NCBI RefSeq assembly: GCF_026151205.1
Contig: NC_087078.1
Coordinates: 11,418,175 to 11,482,174 of the forward strand
Origin: Bolinopsis microptera
Lineage: Eukaryota; Ctenophora; Tentaculata; Lobata; Bolinopsidae
Length of the DNA: 64,000 nucleotides
Reading direction: 5' to 3'
The translations under genes and the position numbers were made by a program. The first letter of the stretch is position 1. Each line of letters starts with the position of its first letter. The notes under the pieces are model-generated. The model saw nothing but the letters and a program-made list of their open reading frames with translations, did not search any database and was not told the DNA's origin. This document shows, one piece after another, positions 13,457 to 26,367 of this stretch.

Positions 13457-13813
13457 CAGTAAAACCTCTCTGTATACTGTGCTTTTCTATACCGGGTACC
13501 TCGATATACTGGGCCTCTTCCTTTCCCAAAAACTTTTGGCGAATAAGTTTGTTTCGTGCAAGAAATGTACATTATCATAGCACATATTGCATTTGATGGT
13601 GATTCGATTACATATCTGATATCGTGCTGTATTAGTGTATTCCATCACGATATCGACACAATACTTGCATATAGGTATAAGGTCCCTAATGGGGTATTTG
13701 AAAAGCATGACAAGTTATTTGAGAGGCTTCAGATACCGGAAGACCGGATCATGTGAACCTCTCTATGCAGGGTTCTTTCATTTCCCGAGAGGCCTGGTAT
13801 AGAGATTCCACTG
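13457..13813. mobile_element. Pogo/Tigger-like MITE flanked by TA
   Basis: This 357-bp segment starts CAGTAAAACCTCTCTGTATA and ends in GGTATAGAGATTCCACTG. The two ends are inverted relatives, and each is flanked by TA (13455-13456 and 13814-13815), as expected for the Tc1/mariner-pogo group. It has no transposase frame, so it is non-autonomous. A longer relative lies at 37281-38016. The family assignment rests on the terminal sequence and the TA duplication. Confidence 0.75.
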
Positions 13814-13970
13814 TATAAGTTTATTGTTTATAAGCTTCAGTAACTTATTCTCTCGTTGAACCCTCTTACCGACCGGAAAATTATCAACTTCGTATACGCT
13901 GATAAAGTTTCAACACGGTCTGAAGTATCATGTTTTGGAGCTAGTATTCCTTTATTGCTATCTTAACCGC

Positions 13971-14090
13971 CCTCTTCATAGTCATATACTTTATCGGTTG
14001 TTTTCTGCCTGTACGGGGCAAGCGACCTCTTCATAGTCATATACTTTATCGGTTGCTTTCTGCCTGTACGGGGCAAGCGACCTCTTCATT
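13971..14090. repeat. Tandem repeat, 55-bp unit, just over two copies
   Basis: Units begin CCTCTTCATAGTCATATACT at 13971 and 14026, and a third start is at 14081 (period 55). The two full copies differ at very few positions. Confidence 0.9.
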
Positions 14091-15213
14091 GAACATTATC
14101 ATTAAAGATATCGTTTTTGCTGAGGTAATACGATTCACTCCGACATTGGCCTGTTTGTATTTATAGTTCCTTAGAAAGTATCCCAACTATCTGCTCGTAT
14201 CCCAGTAATTTCACGCGATAGCGACCCCTTGTCACATGTCAGATAGATACGATAAGTTTAATCAGTGCTACTCTGTAATGTGTAAGCTGTCTGATTCTAT
14301 CGCAACTTGAAATAGAGTTAGTAGTTTTGCTCTCGCAATATCTTGACGGTTTAGAGAAATTCAATAAAACTCATTCGAAATGATTATAGGTTGCATATAA
14401 ATAGTGGGCGATCGAGTTGCTCGGATCTCTTAACAATCATGCCGCAAAATCAGCTATTTTGATTCATTATCATGTGATTCGTGAAACCTGTCGAACCTGA
14501 CTGACTATTAATTAGGTGCGACCTTTATAATTATAAAAATTCCATACATTTCATAATTTCTGAATTGCATACCTAACTTATATATATAAATTCCCTAAAT
14601 TTCACAATTTACAACTTAAATCCTTAACGTGTTACTACAAGTTTGACGAGGGCTTTGAATAGCGGCATCCAATTTATTCAGCAAGGTTAACAAATAGTAA
14701 TGTATGACTATTCAAGTATAACGTATGCGTTCTTATGCATGATTAATGTACTAATGTAGTTTGAGCAAGGGCTTTGATAAAATTTAAAATTAGGACTATG
14801 TGATTTTGTTATAGTTAGCTTCAAGATTCAGAATATTGTCTTCGAATGAAATTCTGTTCTTCATTTGCATTGTATTTACATTCTGTTTCTCGCCGGTCGT
14901 TCTAGAATAATTCAACCAGAATGGCTGATTAGGAGCCCATTAATAATCGCTTGTCCGTCGTGGTCGTTCAAAGGTAGCTTTCAAGTATATGTAACCAAAT
15001 TAACACCCTGGCGTATTAATGGTTGCTGGTACTGTACTTTGTCATAAAGAGCCCGAAAATAATTTATTCATTCTGTTATGGCGTTATGCTTTTATATTCA
15101 TAAATCTTTATTAGATGTCGATGCCGCCTGAGCCCCTCTTAAGAAAATAAATTGAATTTATTACTGCCGGTGTATACTCATTCTATAATCTATAATTTCT
15201 CTCGGCCCGGCTT

Positions 15214-15219
15214 TATAAA
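15214..15219 (+). promoter_or_regulatory. Possible TATA box of module 2a
   Basis: TATAAA lies about 140 bases before the ATG of module 2a. The 2b copy reads AATAAA at the same place (within CTTAATAAAC near 17641-17650). No transcription start can be seen, so this is only a candidate. Confidence 0.25.
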
Positions 15220-15356
15220 CTACATTAATTAGTAATCTGTGTTTGCACTGATCGTTACTGTATGACAGGTATTCTCAGGGAATGACAGCAAGTTAACCGC
15301 ATCAGAGTTACAGTGTAGTTCCGGTGGAGTCTTGTTTCTCGATGAGCTAGGTTCGG

Positions 15357-16009
15357 ATGAAAGGCTCTAAGTATGTTTACACTAACATCTCACCTCGAGA
15401 CTCGGCCAGTCGGAAGAAATGTTTGCTGCTGTCCTGTGGACTGGGAATACTGCTGCTGGGTGTGGTAGGGGTTGTGATTTATATTGTGGTTGTGAAGGGG
15501 GGCTCCTCAGATTTATCCATAACACACTCCGAGAATGATGGTAGAAAGTACCGTGCCATTGAACTCTCAACGAAACTCAGAATAGCACTTGTCTCAGATA
15601 CCACCACCTCCGTTTCAGCCGCTGCTGTGAACGTTGGTGTTGGTTATTTCGGGGACAGCTTCGGGTTCCCCAACGGGATTGCTCACTTTTTAGAGCATCT
15701 TCTTTTCATGGGAACGGAAAAGTACCCAGGACAGAACTATGCAGATGAAGTAATGTCAGGGGCGGGAGGGTTTGTCTCAGCGTACACTGACAGCGAAGTA
15801 ACGAACTATTGGCTCTTTGTTTCCTACAACCTGAAGGTGGCTCTGGATGTTTTAGTTCAGTTCTTTGTAGCCCCCCTCATGACAGCTGACTCCATTGACC
15901 GGGAGTTGAGTGCAGTTGAGAGCGAGTATAAGAAGGGGCTGACTAGTGATGTTTGGAGCACCCATCAGCTCATGAGGTCTACAAGTTTCAACCTCTCCGA
16001 ATTCAACGG
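15357..16009 (+). CDS. M16 peptidase module 2a: membrane anchor + catalytic N-domain (single exon)
   Basis: This exon encodes about 217 residues of an insulysin/nardilysin-type zinc peptidase. Residues 1-21 form a short basic tail and about 22-46 a strong hydrophobic anchor, so type II membrane topology with an extracellular catalytic part is likely. The M16 domain starts near residue 63. H110, E113 and H114 form HFLEH; E183 and E190 lie in RELSAVESEY, at the family spacing (76 residues from H114 to E190). The exon ends with LSEFN and the donor GTGAGT, leaving two bases of the next codon (phase 2). It is only the first quarter of a normal roughly 1000-residue M16 protein. No C-terminal exons lie between here and module 2b. 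C1 at 49180 continues the fold in phase. Unspliced read-through stops at once with TGA. Confidence 0.9.
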
Positions 16010-16344
16010 GTGAGTTTTAAGAATTTTACACTTTTTGGATATGCAATATTCAGTATTTTGATTATAGTTATAAAAGTTAGTGAATGTTGAAAGTTTTCAG
16101 GGTTATTCGAGCAGACTGTTGTTGTACCTCAGTATTGATGTTGCACCGGTAGAGGCCAGTTGGTCTCATCCGTTAACTTTTGATGCGGCAAATAATTTGA
16201 AGGTTAAACATAATAATTGTTATGATTGTGGCATAACTAATTCTCTGAATTAAGTGTCTTGCTACGTTTCAAGGAGTTTGGCTAGATGGCAAAAATTGCT
16301 GAACTTTGGCTTTCATTCAAGACCATGTCTATCGCCAATCAAAG

Positions 16345-16925
16345 GAGGTCAATACTGAGAAGAAAAGACAAACTCAACGACTCACTAGTAGTATCATGTG
16401 CTCCTGTACAACTTGCGCTGCTGGGCCGTACCTCAGCATGTTCTAGGTCTGTAGATGTTGTTCAAGGAAGCACCTCAAGCGCATCCTACACATCTATTGG
16501 CCTAGCTCAATATCTAATAAGGCCCTCTACGCTCGTACCCAGACCCGGCCCCTTTCCGAGAGAGTGGGAAAAAGGGACGGGGGGACAATGCTAGGTCAGT
16601 TCTACGCAGTGACAACGACACGCCTGCCTACCAGTCTCTGTTATTGCTACACTAGGATGTCAAACACTAAAGGGACGAGTGGGTAGACACAGGACTAATT
16701 TGTATGATATTATTGTAAAAAAGGACCTATTTAAGAGACAAATTTATTTGAAAAATGAAGATGATTTTACCAACTTAGTGAACTTAGCAAGAGATAGAGT
16801 AGGATGGAGGAGTTTATTTACTTTGAGACATATTGAACGAATGAGTCTTCGTAAGCGTAAATAGGCCAGCACTTTGCTGAGCCTCTTTAGGTGCTCTTTT
16901 GTTTATAGATGTTATTATATATATT
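16345..16925 (+). mobile_element. LINE-like 3' remnant between the duplicated modules
   Basis: About 580 bp separate the two copies of the tandem duplication. A frame ending at 16864 contains DFTNLVNLARDRVGWRSLF, which resembles the C-terminal tail of non-LTR reverse transcriptases (the 'LA-DR--WR' pattern). An open frame of about 100 codons upstream of it (16286-16594) is not recognised and may be in a shifted frame. An AT-rich tail follows (about 16910-16925). I read this as a 5'-truncated LINE copy at the duplication junction; the family is undetermined. Confidence 0.5.
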
Positions 16926-18780
16926 AATTAGGTGCGACCTTTATAATTATAAAAATTCCATACATTTCATAATTTCTGAATTGCATACCTAACTTATATA
17001 TATATAAATTCCCTAAATTTCACAATTTACAACTTAAATCCTTAACGTGTTACTACAAGTTTGACGAGGGCTTTGAATAACGGCAATCGGCATCCAATTT
17101 ATTCAGCAAGGTTAACAAATAGTAATGTACGACTGTTCAATGCAAGTATAACGTATGCGTTCTTATGCATGATTAATCTACTAATATAGTTTGAGCAAGG
17201 GCTTTGATAAAATTTAAAATTAGGACTATGTGATTTTGTTATAGTTAGCTTCAAGATTCAGAATATTGTCTTCGAATGAAATTCTGTTCTTCATTTGCAT
17301 TGTATTTACATTCTGTTTCTCGCCGGTCGTTCTAGAATAATTCACCCAGAATAGCTGATTAGGAGCCCATTAATAATCGCTTGTCCGTCGTGGCCGTTCA
17401 AAGGTAGCTTTCAAGTATATGTAACTAAATTAACACCCTGGCGTATTAATGGTTGCTGGTACTGTACTTTGTCATAAAGAGCCCGAAAATAATTTATTCA
17501 TTCTGTTATGGCGTTATGCTTTTATATTCATAAATCTTTATTAGATGTCGATGCCGCCTGAGCCCCTCTTAAGAAACTAACTTGAATTTATTACTGCCGG
17601 TGTATACTCATTCTATAATCTATAATTTCTCTCGGCCCGACTTAATAAACTACATTAATTAGTAATCTGTGTTTGATCGTTACTGTATGACAGGTATTCT
17701 CAGGGAATGACAGCAAGTTAACCGCATCAGAGTTACAGTGTAGTTCCGGTGGAGTCTTGTTTCTCGATGAGCTAGGTTCGGATGAAAGGCTCTAAGTATG
17801 TTTACACTAACATCTCACCTCGAGACTCGGCCAGTCGGAAGAAATGTTTGCTGCTGTCCTGTGGACTGGGGATACTGCTGCTGGGTTTGGTAGGGGTTGT
17901 GATTTATATTGTGGTTGTGAAGGGGGGCTCCTCAGATTTATCCATAACACACTCCGAGAATGATGGTAGAAAGTACCGTGCCATTGAACTCTCAACGAAA
18001 CTCAGAATAGCACTTGTCTCAGATACCACCACCTCCGTTTCAGCCGCTGCTGTGAACGTTGGTGTTGGTTATTTTGGGGACAGCTTCGGGTTCCCCAACG
18101 GGATTGCTCACTTTTTAGAGCATCTTCTTTTCATGGGAACGGAAAAGTACCCAGGACAGAACTATGCAGATGAAGTAATGTCAGGGGCGGGAGGGTTTGT
18201 CTCAGCGTACACTGACAGCGAAGTAACGAACTATTGGCTCTTTGTTTCCTACAACCTGAAGGTGGCTCTGGATGTTTTAGTTCAGTTCTTTGTAGCTCCC
18301 CTCATGACAGCTGACTCCATTGTCCGGGAGTTGAGTGCAGTTGAGAGCGAGTATAAGAAGGGGCTGACTAGTGATGTTTGGAGCACCCATCAGCTCATGA
18401 GGTCTACAAGTTTCAACCTCTCCGAATTCAACGGGTGAGTTTTAAGAATTTTACACTTTTTGGATATGCAATATTCAGTATTTTGATTATAGTTATAAAA
18501 GTTAGAGAATGTTGAAAGTTTTCAGGGTTATTCGAGCAGACTGTTGTTGTACCTCAGTATTGATGTTGCACCGGTAGAGGCCAGTTGGTCTCCAACCGGT
18601 TAACTTTTGATGCGGCAAATAATTTTGAAGGGGTTGAACATAATAATCTGTTATAATTCTGTGGCATAACTAATTCTCTAATTAGGGTGTCTGCTAACCC
18701 TTTCATGGCAGTTTCGGCTAGATTGGCAAAAATTGCTGAACTTTGTGTTTCATCAAAGCCATGTCTATCGCCAATCAAAG
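16926..18780 (+). repeat. Tandem segmental duplication, right copy (module 2b)
   Basis: This is the second copy of the unit at 14508-16344, with small indels upstream (an extra TA in a TA run, an inserted ATCGG-like stretch near 17090, and a short deletion near 17673). After 18780 the sequence is unrelated to the left copy. Confidence 0.92.
17782..18434 (+). CDS. M16 peptidase module 2b: near-identical copy of module 2a
   Basis: This is the same architecture as module 2a: basic tail, anchor at about 22-46, HFLEH at 110-114, RELSAVESEY with E183 and E190, and a phase-2 donor GTGAGT after 18434. By eye it differs from 2a by two amino-acid changes (V36L in the anchor and D181V just before the glutamate motif) and about three silent changes, so the duplication is recent. 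Residue 181 also varies in modules 1 and 3, so D181V need not inactivate the enzyme. No downstream M16 exons are present in the next 20 kb. AATAAA at 18955-18960 could end a short intronic transcript. Confidence 0.9.
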
Positions 18781-21700
18781 GTGAGGTGATGAATTCTCGG
18801 TTTAGAAAAACCGAAATGTAGTTGTAATCATCACTTTATGTTATGTTTTTGTGCTAAAATTTGCGGAGATTAGATCGCGTGGTAGTGTCAGTGTGTCACC
18901 TAACAAATTAAAACTAGAATATTTTAAACAATTACAGACACTCTGCAGTCGATCAATAAAAATTTAATAAACGGATTATTCGATCTTTGTTCAGTAAAGA
19001 TGAAAACGAATGACTAGATCTGAAATAGAGATTAAATGTTGCAAAACAAGAGTGTAATTTTCAGTTCTAACAGAGTATAATAACCAATGTAATTAGCTGT
19101 TAATGTTAAACCATCTTGGTTTGTATATATTATATTATATGTACTAACATTCGCCGCGAAAATTTGAGCCGATTTTCTGTGATCTACTATAAATCACTGT
19201 TCATCCTACAGCAATTGCAGCAGTTCCAAGGGAAATGAATGAAAGCGTTGGGTAATTGGGTATGCTCATGAAATTATTCATGCTTAATTTCAGAGGAATT
19301 ATATGATTGGAAGATTGGAGAAATCCAATGCAACAATCAGTATCATAGGATAAGACAAGTTATTTAAACAAGTTATTGACGAGATGCTGCATGAGTCCTG
19401 CAAGCGTAGCGGTGAAGATATGATGGAATAATTACCACTAATCAAAACTGCAGGTTACATTGTTAACATTACCAAGCCATCATTTTGCTTCTAATTGCCC
19501 GTTTACTCGTTGTTTCCTTTTGCCCGGCGTGTTAATATCATCTCTCCTCTTTTCGGTTTGCAATCCTGGAAACTTTATCTTACGAGCCATACACTATCTC
19601 TCTCCATCACTTGGGTGTTTATCGGAAAGTAAACTGAAGGAAACGACGGATTATCTGTTATAAATGATCCCTATGTTCGTTTAAAAGACGTTTACCCTGT
19701 CAGCGTCATTCTTCTTCATGACAGAGGAATAGTAATAGAGCTTGTAAGGTTTTCTAGCGTTTGCTACGTGCACAGTTCTTCTTGGAATCCTGGATATTGG
19801 TTTAATGTTCCCTTGGGAATAGCTTCGCCCCATCGTCTATATTGCTTTATAAGAAATCTTTTGTCTATTGAGTGACAGTATTATAATTGAGCGAGTAAAC
19901 ATCTGCTTGGTCAATCTTAATAATGATAAGTCGAGTGACATTACTACTGACAACTGACAATGATTGATCCTGATAAATTGCTTTCTTTTACCGATTTCTG
20001 ACGTTTACTACAGTCTACACTCTACAAGTACGTGTTATTATGAAAATCCAGTCTGACGACTTAAATAATGTGTAATAACGACACTACGTCTACATCACCT
20101 AATCTTCATTCGAAAAATATTTGCCGGAATATCAAATATTCACAGCTGATCAATTAATCATCAAAGAACACATATTGACGCAGCACGTAATAAAGCGTGA
20201 GCTATAATATCCCGCTCCACCGGCACATAACAATGGGACGGTCCAGTCACTCATTCAGTGCTGGACACTTCATTATGTGCGAGCTCCTTTCTTCTCAGCT
20301 TCCTACAAATAACCTGCACTGTCAAGTGTACAATGTGCTAGGTGCTCTGATATCATTACTTCTGTTATGAGGAAATTATTCACTGCTACTGTATGTACCT
20401 GGTAAGAAATCTTACCAAATTCTAACTGTCTGTACCATCAGTTTTAGATTTCTGTAGAATTTCTCGAAGATTTCTATTATTATTCAGTGCTACTGTACCA
20501 TCAGTTTTAGATTTCAGTAGGATTTCTCTTAGATTTCTAGTTAGACGATGAAGCCTTTTAGTAAGTTTACTGGGTTTTTATAGTTCACTGATTAGATTAA
20601 GTCTAATCTGATCTGTATTGTGACGTTGAACTACCACAATGCTGATGGTTGCTACTTGACTCATGTATATGTAATGGGTTTTCAGAGTAAGTCTAGACTA
20701 ACTGTAAAATGTTGATTTGTCAGGAATTTTGTGATCTCCTTGATTATCGGTTATATTATGTCGACTGTCGCTGTTGTCGGGTATAAAACATGTGGCGAGT
20801 GTGTTTTGCTTGAGGTCGACTCTTGATGACAGAGTTCGTTCCCACCTCATGACATGAAGTGGATGCCTTCTCTTTATGACCAATATTATACTCCCCGATA
20901 TAAATCAATAATAATATAATCAGTAATCACTCCTTTCATTTCCGGGATTATTGCAATTAAGCACTGTTTCACACACTGTACAGTGATATTGGTGCAACAC
21001 TCCTGCGTTCTCACGCCGTTTATGTTTCTTATCGAAGCTCTGAACTGTTGACGCTGTAAACTACAAAACATCCCGTCGCCTTGGTAACTTGGATACAATT
21101 CTCGATTTGTTGTTATTTTTATATACTTGTCGGCACGGCTATGGTCGAAACTAACTCTGATAAGTGAGCATTATAACTCGCTTCTTGACTTCTCCTTATC
21201 TAATCTTCTCTTCCCCTTATCATCTGTCTGAAGCTACTTGTAGTCGTTTATTTTTATGATACGGAGAGAAGCTGCATTATAATTTATATAAATCGTGCGA
21301 CTAACGGTGATAACGTGGTGACAAATTGTACGGAATTCTAAAAATGTTATATTGTTAGAAAGGGCTGATGAATTTGGCTGTGTCCATAATTCATCTGTCA
21401 TCTTTTGTCATACTGTTCCGTTCAAATATCATATATTAGCGAAAGTGATATAGGAACTAATAGGAAACAGCGAATTATATTTTTCAAAAAATATCAGTCT
21501 GATTGGATTTATAAGTCAGTGCATATTAAAATAATACATGAGATGGATTTTCTTGAGGTTTCATTTGCACAACTGAGACCTCAAGTTTGCTCCTTTCAAC
21601 CGCATTTATCAATTAATCATTGAACATATTATTTTCGCTACCTTACTCCATGGCTTTTTCTTTTAATTCATTTGATATCCATGAAAATGTTCAATTAAAC

Positions 21701-22530
21701 TGTAGAATCAAAACAACAATCAAATAATTTTCCATGGACATTTCAATGGAAAAAGAATTTGATTTTCATTAAGATTGCACAATGGCCATGTGAACGATCC
21801 GCATACGAATCGATGCTGTTTGTGTTACAATAATCGCAGTGCTGTCAGTAGATGATTTATAGTTTAGGTCACTGTTTTGCTTTGAGCTCTTCACTTCTTC
21901 CGCTTATTACCTGCGTTGCAGCCACTTAATTTGCCCTTCCAATTCTAAGGAAACCGCTATGCTATATTATATTGATATTATCCGTTTTCGGCTGATTTCA
22001 GATCGGCAAGATAAACAATAAACATACTATATATACTATACGTGTAGTTCCCAGGAATTGATAAGTGCTATCTGCTTGACTGGGAACTGGAATCCCTTCA
22101 CTTACTTAGAAAGTTATAAACCGTCTGTAAGTTGTTATGACCGCCTGAGAAGTCTGTTATATCTTCATAATATGTTACTGTTTAGGATGCCTGAATAATA
22201 TAAATCCCTATAAAATCTTAGTGTTTTATCACCACGTACTGATTACCTTATCACCTGAACAGATTTTACGAAAATAACTATTTTAAAACAGTTTTTTTAG
22301 AAACATTCTTATATTATTAGGTGATAATTATATTATTATTACTTTATTAGGTGATAATTGGTTTGCATAGTTTTATGCGAAATTTTCGGAACGTAAACAA
22401 ACCTTTTTGTAACTTTATTTTCGCAAGTTGCTTGTTTCGCAGCTCAGACATACCTTAAATTTGTTTTATTAATCAACAAAATATCGATATAATATGAAGG
22501 TCGAAAAAGATCATAATTGATGTTCCTACA
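18781..22530. other. No gene seen
   Basis: AT-rich sequence without recognisable coding. A diverged direct duplication near 20438-20545 repeats TACCATCAGTTTTAGATTTC. Open frames here are short and unlike any family I know. Confidence 0.55.
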
Positions 22531-22667
22531 GATGTTGATTCTGCTTGGGAGGTGAGACATATTGTTGACATGTGACAATGATTCTATGGTTTGATTGGTC
22601 AATAGTAAAGAAAAATTGCTGCATCATGTATAAAAAATATGCCTCACCTTCCACCGGAATCGACATC
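22531..22667. mobile_element. Short MITE-like inverted repeat element
   Basis: The first 33 bases (from GATGTTGATTCTGCTTGGGA) and the last 32 bases (ending CCACCGGAATCGACATC) are inverted relatives with several mismatches. The whole is about 137 bp with no coding, so it could be a tiny non-autonomous DNA transposon or a large hairpin. Confidence 0.55.
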
Positions 22668-25600
22668 TTTTCACTGTCCTTTTAATTAATCAAAGCCAAT
22701 TAATTAAATGAATAGTCCAGTCTCCGCTGAATGCAGCACGAGTGAATGGATGTACACACAAAATATTACATGGTTACTATGATTAACTTTTACTCAAATT
22801 AAATTGTACATTGTACAACGTACGTGTTTATCAATCACCACATTTTGCTACCAATGATATGATTATGTAATATTGATGATATTGTTATAAGTTTATTATC
22901 ATATGTCATAATCACTCCAATAGACAACATAGCATCAAATCTGCATACGCATATGATTTAATTGTAAAGCTAGTTGCCATTTTTCGTCTTGCTTCACACA
23001 CAGATTTCAACTATCCCCGCAATTTCATGGCCTCATCAAAATACGTACCTGAGCGTAACTTTTATACTGCTATAGCAAATAGCAATATTAGTATAATATA
23101 TAAATACCAGAAATACAGCATATTATGCAGGTTGGTAATATGTTTTATTATTAAAGCTAATAAAAATAAACACATTACCAGATATACCTGAGTAGCTGGG
23201 TCTGTTTGTGGTTAGATGCTATTTTAGGCGCGGATAATTCTATCCGTTACCTTGTTATGCCTGCCTGTAAGCTGCATTATAATAACTGTGTGTTAATTTA
23301 GTCCACTTGTCTTGAAACTTTGGTATTTTGTCTGCAGAAAAATATTTGACTTCTTCCGAGTTGACACGGAGTCATGCATTTTTTTGAGTTACTGTCCTCC
23401 GTTTCCTTTGCTTGAACATTTTTGTAGGTTTTTTTACCGCTTGCTTTTTACAGTTTTGTTTATTTGTTAAATTTTTGCAGGTCTGTTTAGTGTTTGATTT
23501 TTAACAGTTTTGTTTATTGTGAATTCTTTAGCAGTTTTGTTAATTTTCATGTTTCGACGGAAAATCTCTTAATAACCTCACTCTATTCAACAACTATCTC
23601 GCACTAAGCACAGCCTGCTCATTCCCCATTGCAACCCCTGAGTGTTCAATTTAATCACTATATCCTTACCATCTTATTATGGCGAAATAGTACCATCATC
23701 ACCCTTCATACACATCACCGGGCTTGAGAAGTACTACTTTTTAATATCATGCAAGGTGGGATGCTGCAGAGCACCAGTGCGGGCTAGGTTGAGCTCACTT
23801 CTTTTACTATCTTCCGTTGTTATCATGGCACCCATACGCTATCTCCTCTCCGTACGTGTACAATTATAACTTATAAGTGTTGTCGGTTGTTAGGGGAGCA
23901 GTGGGGTATTTTGCCATTTTTTTATTCAAGGAAAATTGTGAGAAAAGTGAAAACCGTTTTTGGCTTGTACTGAATGAGTATTGACTGACGAAAGAGTTAT
24001 TTCCCTTTATCAAGCCTTTGAACACCCAACTGAACATAATTTATTATTACTGTAGAAACGGTTAAAAGTTGTCCGGTATTGATAAAATTGATTTTTAAGT
24101 GTGTTTTGATTGGATGAATTTATCGAAAATGTCTAAAATTTTAATAATAGTGGGCCTCACAGCATTTTTACTCGAAACACTAGGAACTCTGGAAATTATA
24201 AAATAGATATATTTTTAGTGCAAAAACGGTTAAAAGTGGGAAAAGTGGTCCGGTAATGATTGGATGGATTTTTAAGTTTATTTTGATTGGCTGAATTTAC
24301 CAACAAATTTCTAAATAACCGCCAATTTTAATCGGTGCATTGTAGTCAGTCTGAGCTTCAAGGTTTAGTCACATTCTTTCATGATTCACTCTAGCCTTTC
24401 TTGTAGTTAATTGGTTAATTACTCACTATGCACATCCAACTTTAACTTATAGTTTATTAGATTACCTCGATAATACTTTGCCACTTATTATTCACCCCTA
24501 AAATTGATTCTGAATGACTAATATAAAGATGCCCCCCCTCCTCCACTAGGTTGTTGCAGTCCACTCAAACACGGTATTTAGTCGCTTCAAACGTGTCAAC
24601 CTAAAGTAAAAAGACGCTGGCATCCTGCGGTATTGACTCACTTCCACCTAGGGTGTAGAACTTTGGCCTGATTACAATGTTGTTTTCACGACCTTGCTTG
24701 CTAACTTCTTTTTAAAAGCTTGTTGGCTTCTTTAGTCTGCTGTTTCTGCTCGTAGCTTTGTCTGAAGAAAATACCGACAATCTTTTCATCTTAACCTCAC
24801 TTATCGGATTACAAAGGCTCGCATTAATTTGCCCTTTGTTTAATATCATCCCTTTTTCTTGGGATAACTCACTCAGATTGTTAGCTTTAATTCCTACAGT
24901 TCTATTCAGTTATTCTGTTGAGTGTTGACCAAATTCTTCGAAACAGAACTCGAAATAGTTTCAAATCGAGTTTAATCTAAAAGCCTTTCTCGAGTTTTGC
25001 CAATATTATCCGGATCATTTTGGTAACAAATTGTCCGGGAATTAATCCAGGAAATTAAAGGTCATTCGTCAAGCGGCTAATAAACAATCTCCGAGTATCA
25101 TCTCTAATTACATTTAACTAGTTTGTCTACTTTAACTTCTTCGCAAACTTAGTTAATTCAATTGCTATTTTCTTCTTTTCTGGCTTCCTTTCGACTACTT
25201 TATGATACGATTACCCCTTTGTGCTGGATAGCACTTCAAGTAAATAAAGTACCGTCACTGGTTATGTAATTGCTGTGATCAAAATGACATTACACAATCG
25301 GGTATTTAATGCAACGCACGTTTATAACGAGATAGTTGCGTAAAAATAAAAAGTATTTACCCATGATTATCTTTAATTTGTTATATTACAGAAAATCTAA
25401 TAATAACAAGGCATATCGTAACGAACACCGCGAGATTGTTGATGCCTGAGAAAACTAAAGATCTTCTGTGTTTTTTACTTTCCCCTGACCGCACTCACCT
25501 CCCGACTTTCTGACTTTAATAATTGTTATATTGCTGTGTAGCTTATACTCGAACTTTCAGCCCAATCATTTCTCAGTTTACAACAGTCGGACATGTACCC

Positions 25601-25829
25601 CTTTCTACTGCATGATTGGAATTAGTGAATAATTGAATTAAATAGTGAATATTCAAAAGCCCACTCGGGTAATCCCACTTGCTATTCAGCACAGTTCACT
25701 ATTTAGTGATCCTGTTTTATAGTCCCCTCCTCCTGGCTCTAACGTGCTGTTATTAAGTTGTTAGCAGTGTTACAAGTTAACACTCCACCAAGCTCGGTCC
25801 AGCAATATATATACATATCACCGGAGACT
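22668..25829. other. No gene seen; one diverged tandem pair
   Basis: No coding region is recognised. Around 24052-24125 and 24224-24305 the same run recurs: AAACGGTTAAAAGT, a 'GTCCGGTA-TGAT' core, then GATTTTTAAGT and TTTTGATTGG. This is a diverged tandem duplication with a period of roughly 170 bp. Confidence 0.55.
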
Positions 25830-25970
25830 CGCGGGCGGAACAAAATATTGCACGCGCACGCGCGTGCAATATTTCATATGTCCCCGAGGGCGCTAGCCCG
25901 AGGAGGACATATTTTCGTATAGCACGGAGGGCCCATCGGGCCCGAGTGCTATACGATTTTTCCGCCCGCG
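25830..25970. repeat. Cloverleaf of nested GC-rich palindromes
   Basis: An outer 11-bp stem (CGCGGGCGGAA at 25830-25840 with its complement at 25960-25970) encloses three hairpins. Hairpin 1 has 14-bp perfect arms at 25843-25856 and 25861-25874. Hairpin 2 has arms ATATGTCC and GGACATAT at 25876-25883 and 25905-25912, with an imperfect inner stem. Hairpin 3 has arms CGTATAGCAC and GTGCTATACG at 25916-25925 and 25946-25955. The geometry is a four-way cruciform. It probably forms the end of a mobile element with partners at 26110-26162 and 27380-27489. Confidence 0.85.
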
Positions 25971-26367
25971 GGTCGAGGTGATGTGGATTATATCCACCAG
26001 CGTGAGCTTTTTCTTACAGATATTAGTTTTTACTTTAGTTTCTTCAAGAGATCCGTTTTTAATTTAGTTTCACTTTTACTTTCAGTTTCAACATGTTTCT
26101 AATACGATAGTTCCGCCCTCGAGGCGAGGAATGATATCGTGTATATCCATCAGCGGGCGTTTATCACGAAGCTTCAGTTTGCAACAATCACAGCAAATTA
26201 ATGTACAAGATTTCAGAAAAGTTACGAAAAAATCATGTTGCTTTTGGTTTAAGATGTAAAACAGGCAAAAATGACTGACTATAGAACGAAAAACCGGCTG
26301 CTATCAAACAATGTTTCAGCTCATTGTTTCAGGTACATATTTTAATGTAAACGATCAAAATATAGGC

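Larger units (their letters stand above)
14508..16344 (+). repeat. Tandem segmental duplication, left copy (module 2a)
   Basis: About 1.84 kb recurs nearly unchanged at 16926-18780. The copy includes about 850 bp upstream of the module 2a start codon, the whole coding exon and about 335 bp after its donor. Promoter and splice donor were therefore copied together with the coding part. The unit starts at TTAATTAGGTGCGACC and homology ends at ATCGCCAATCAAAGG. Confidence 0.92.
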
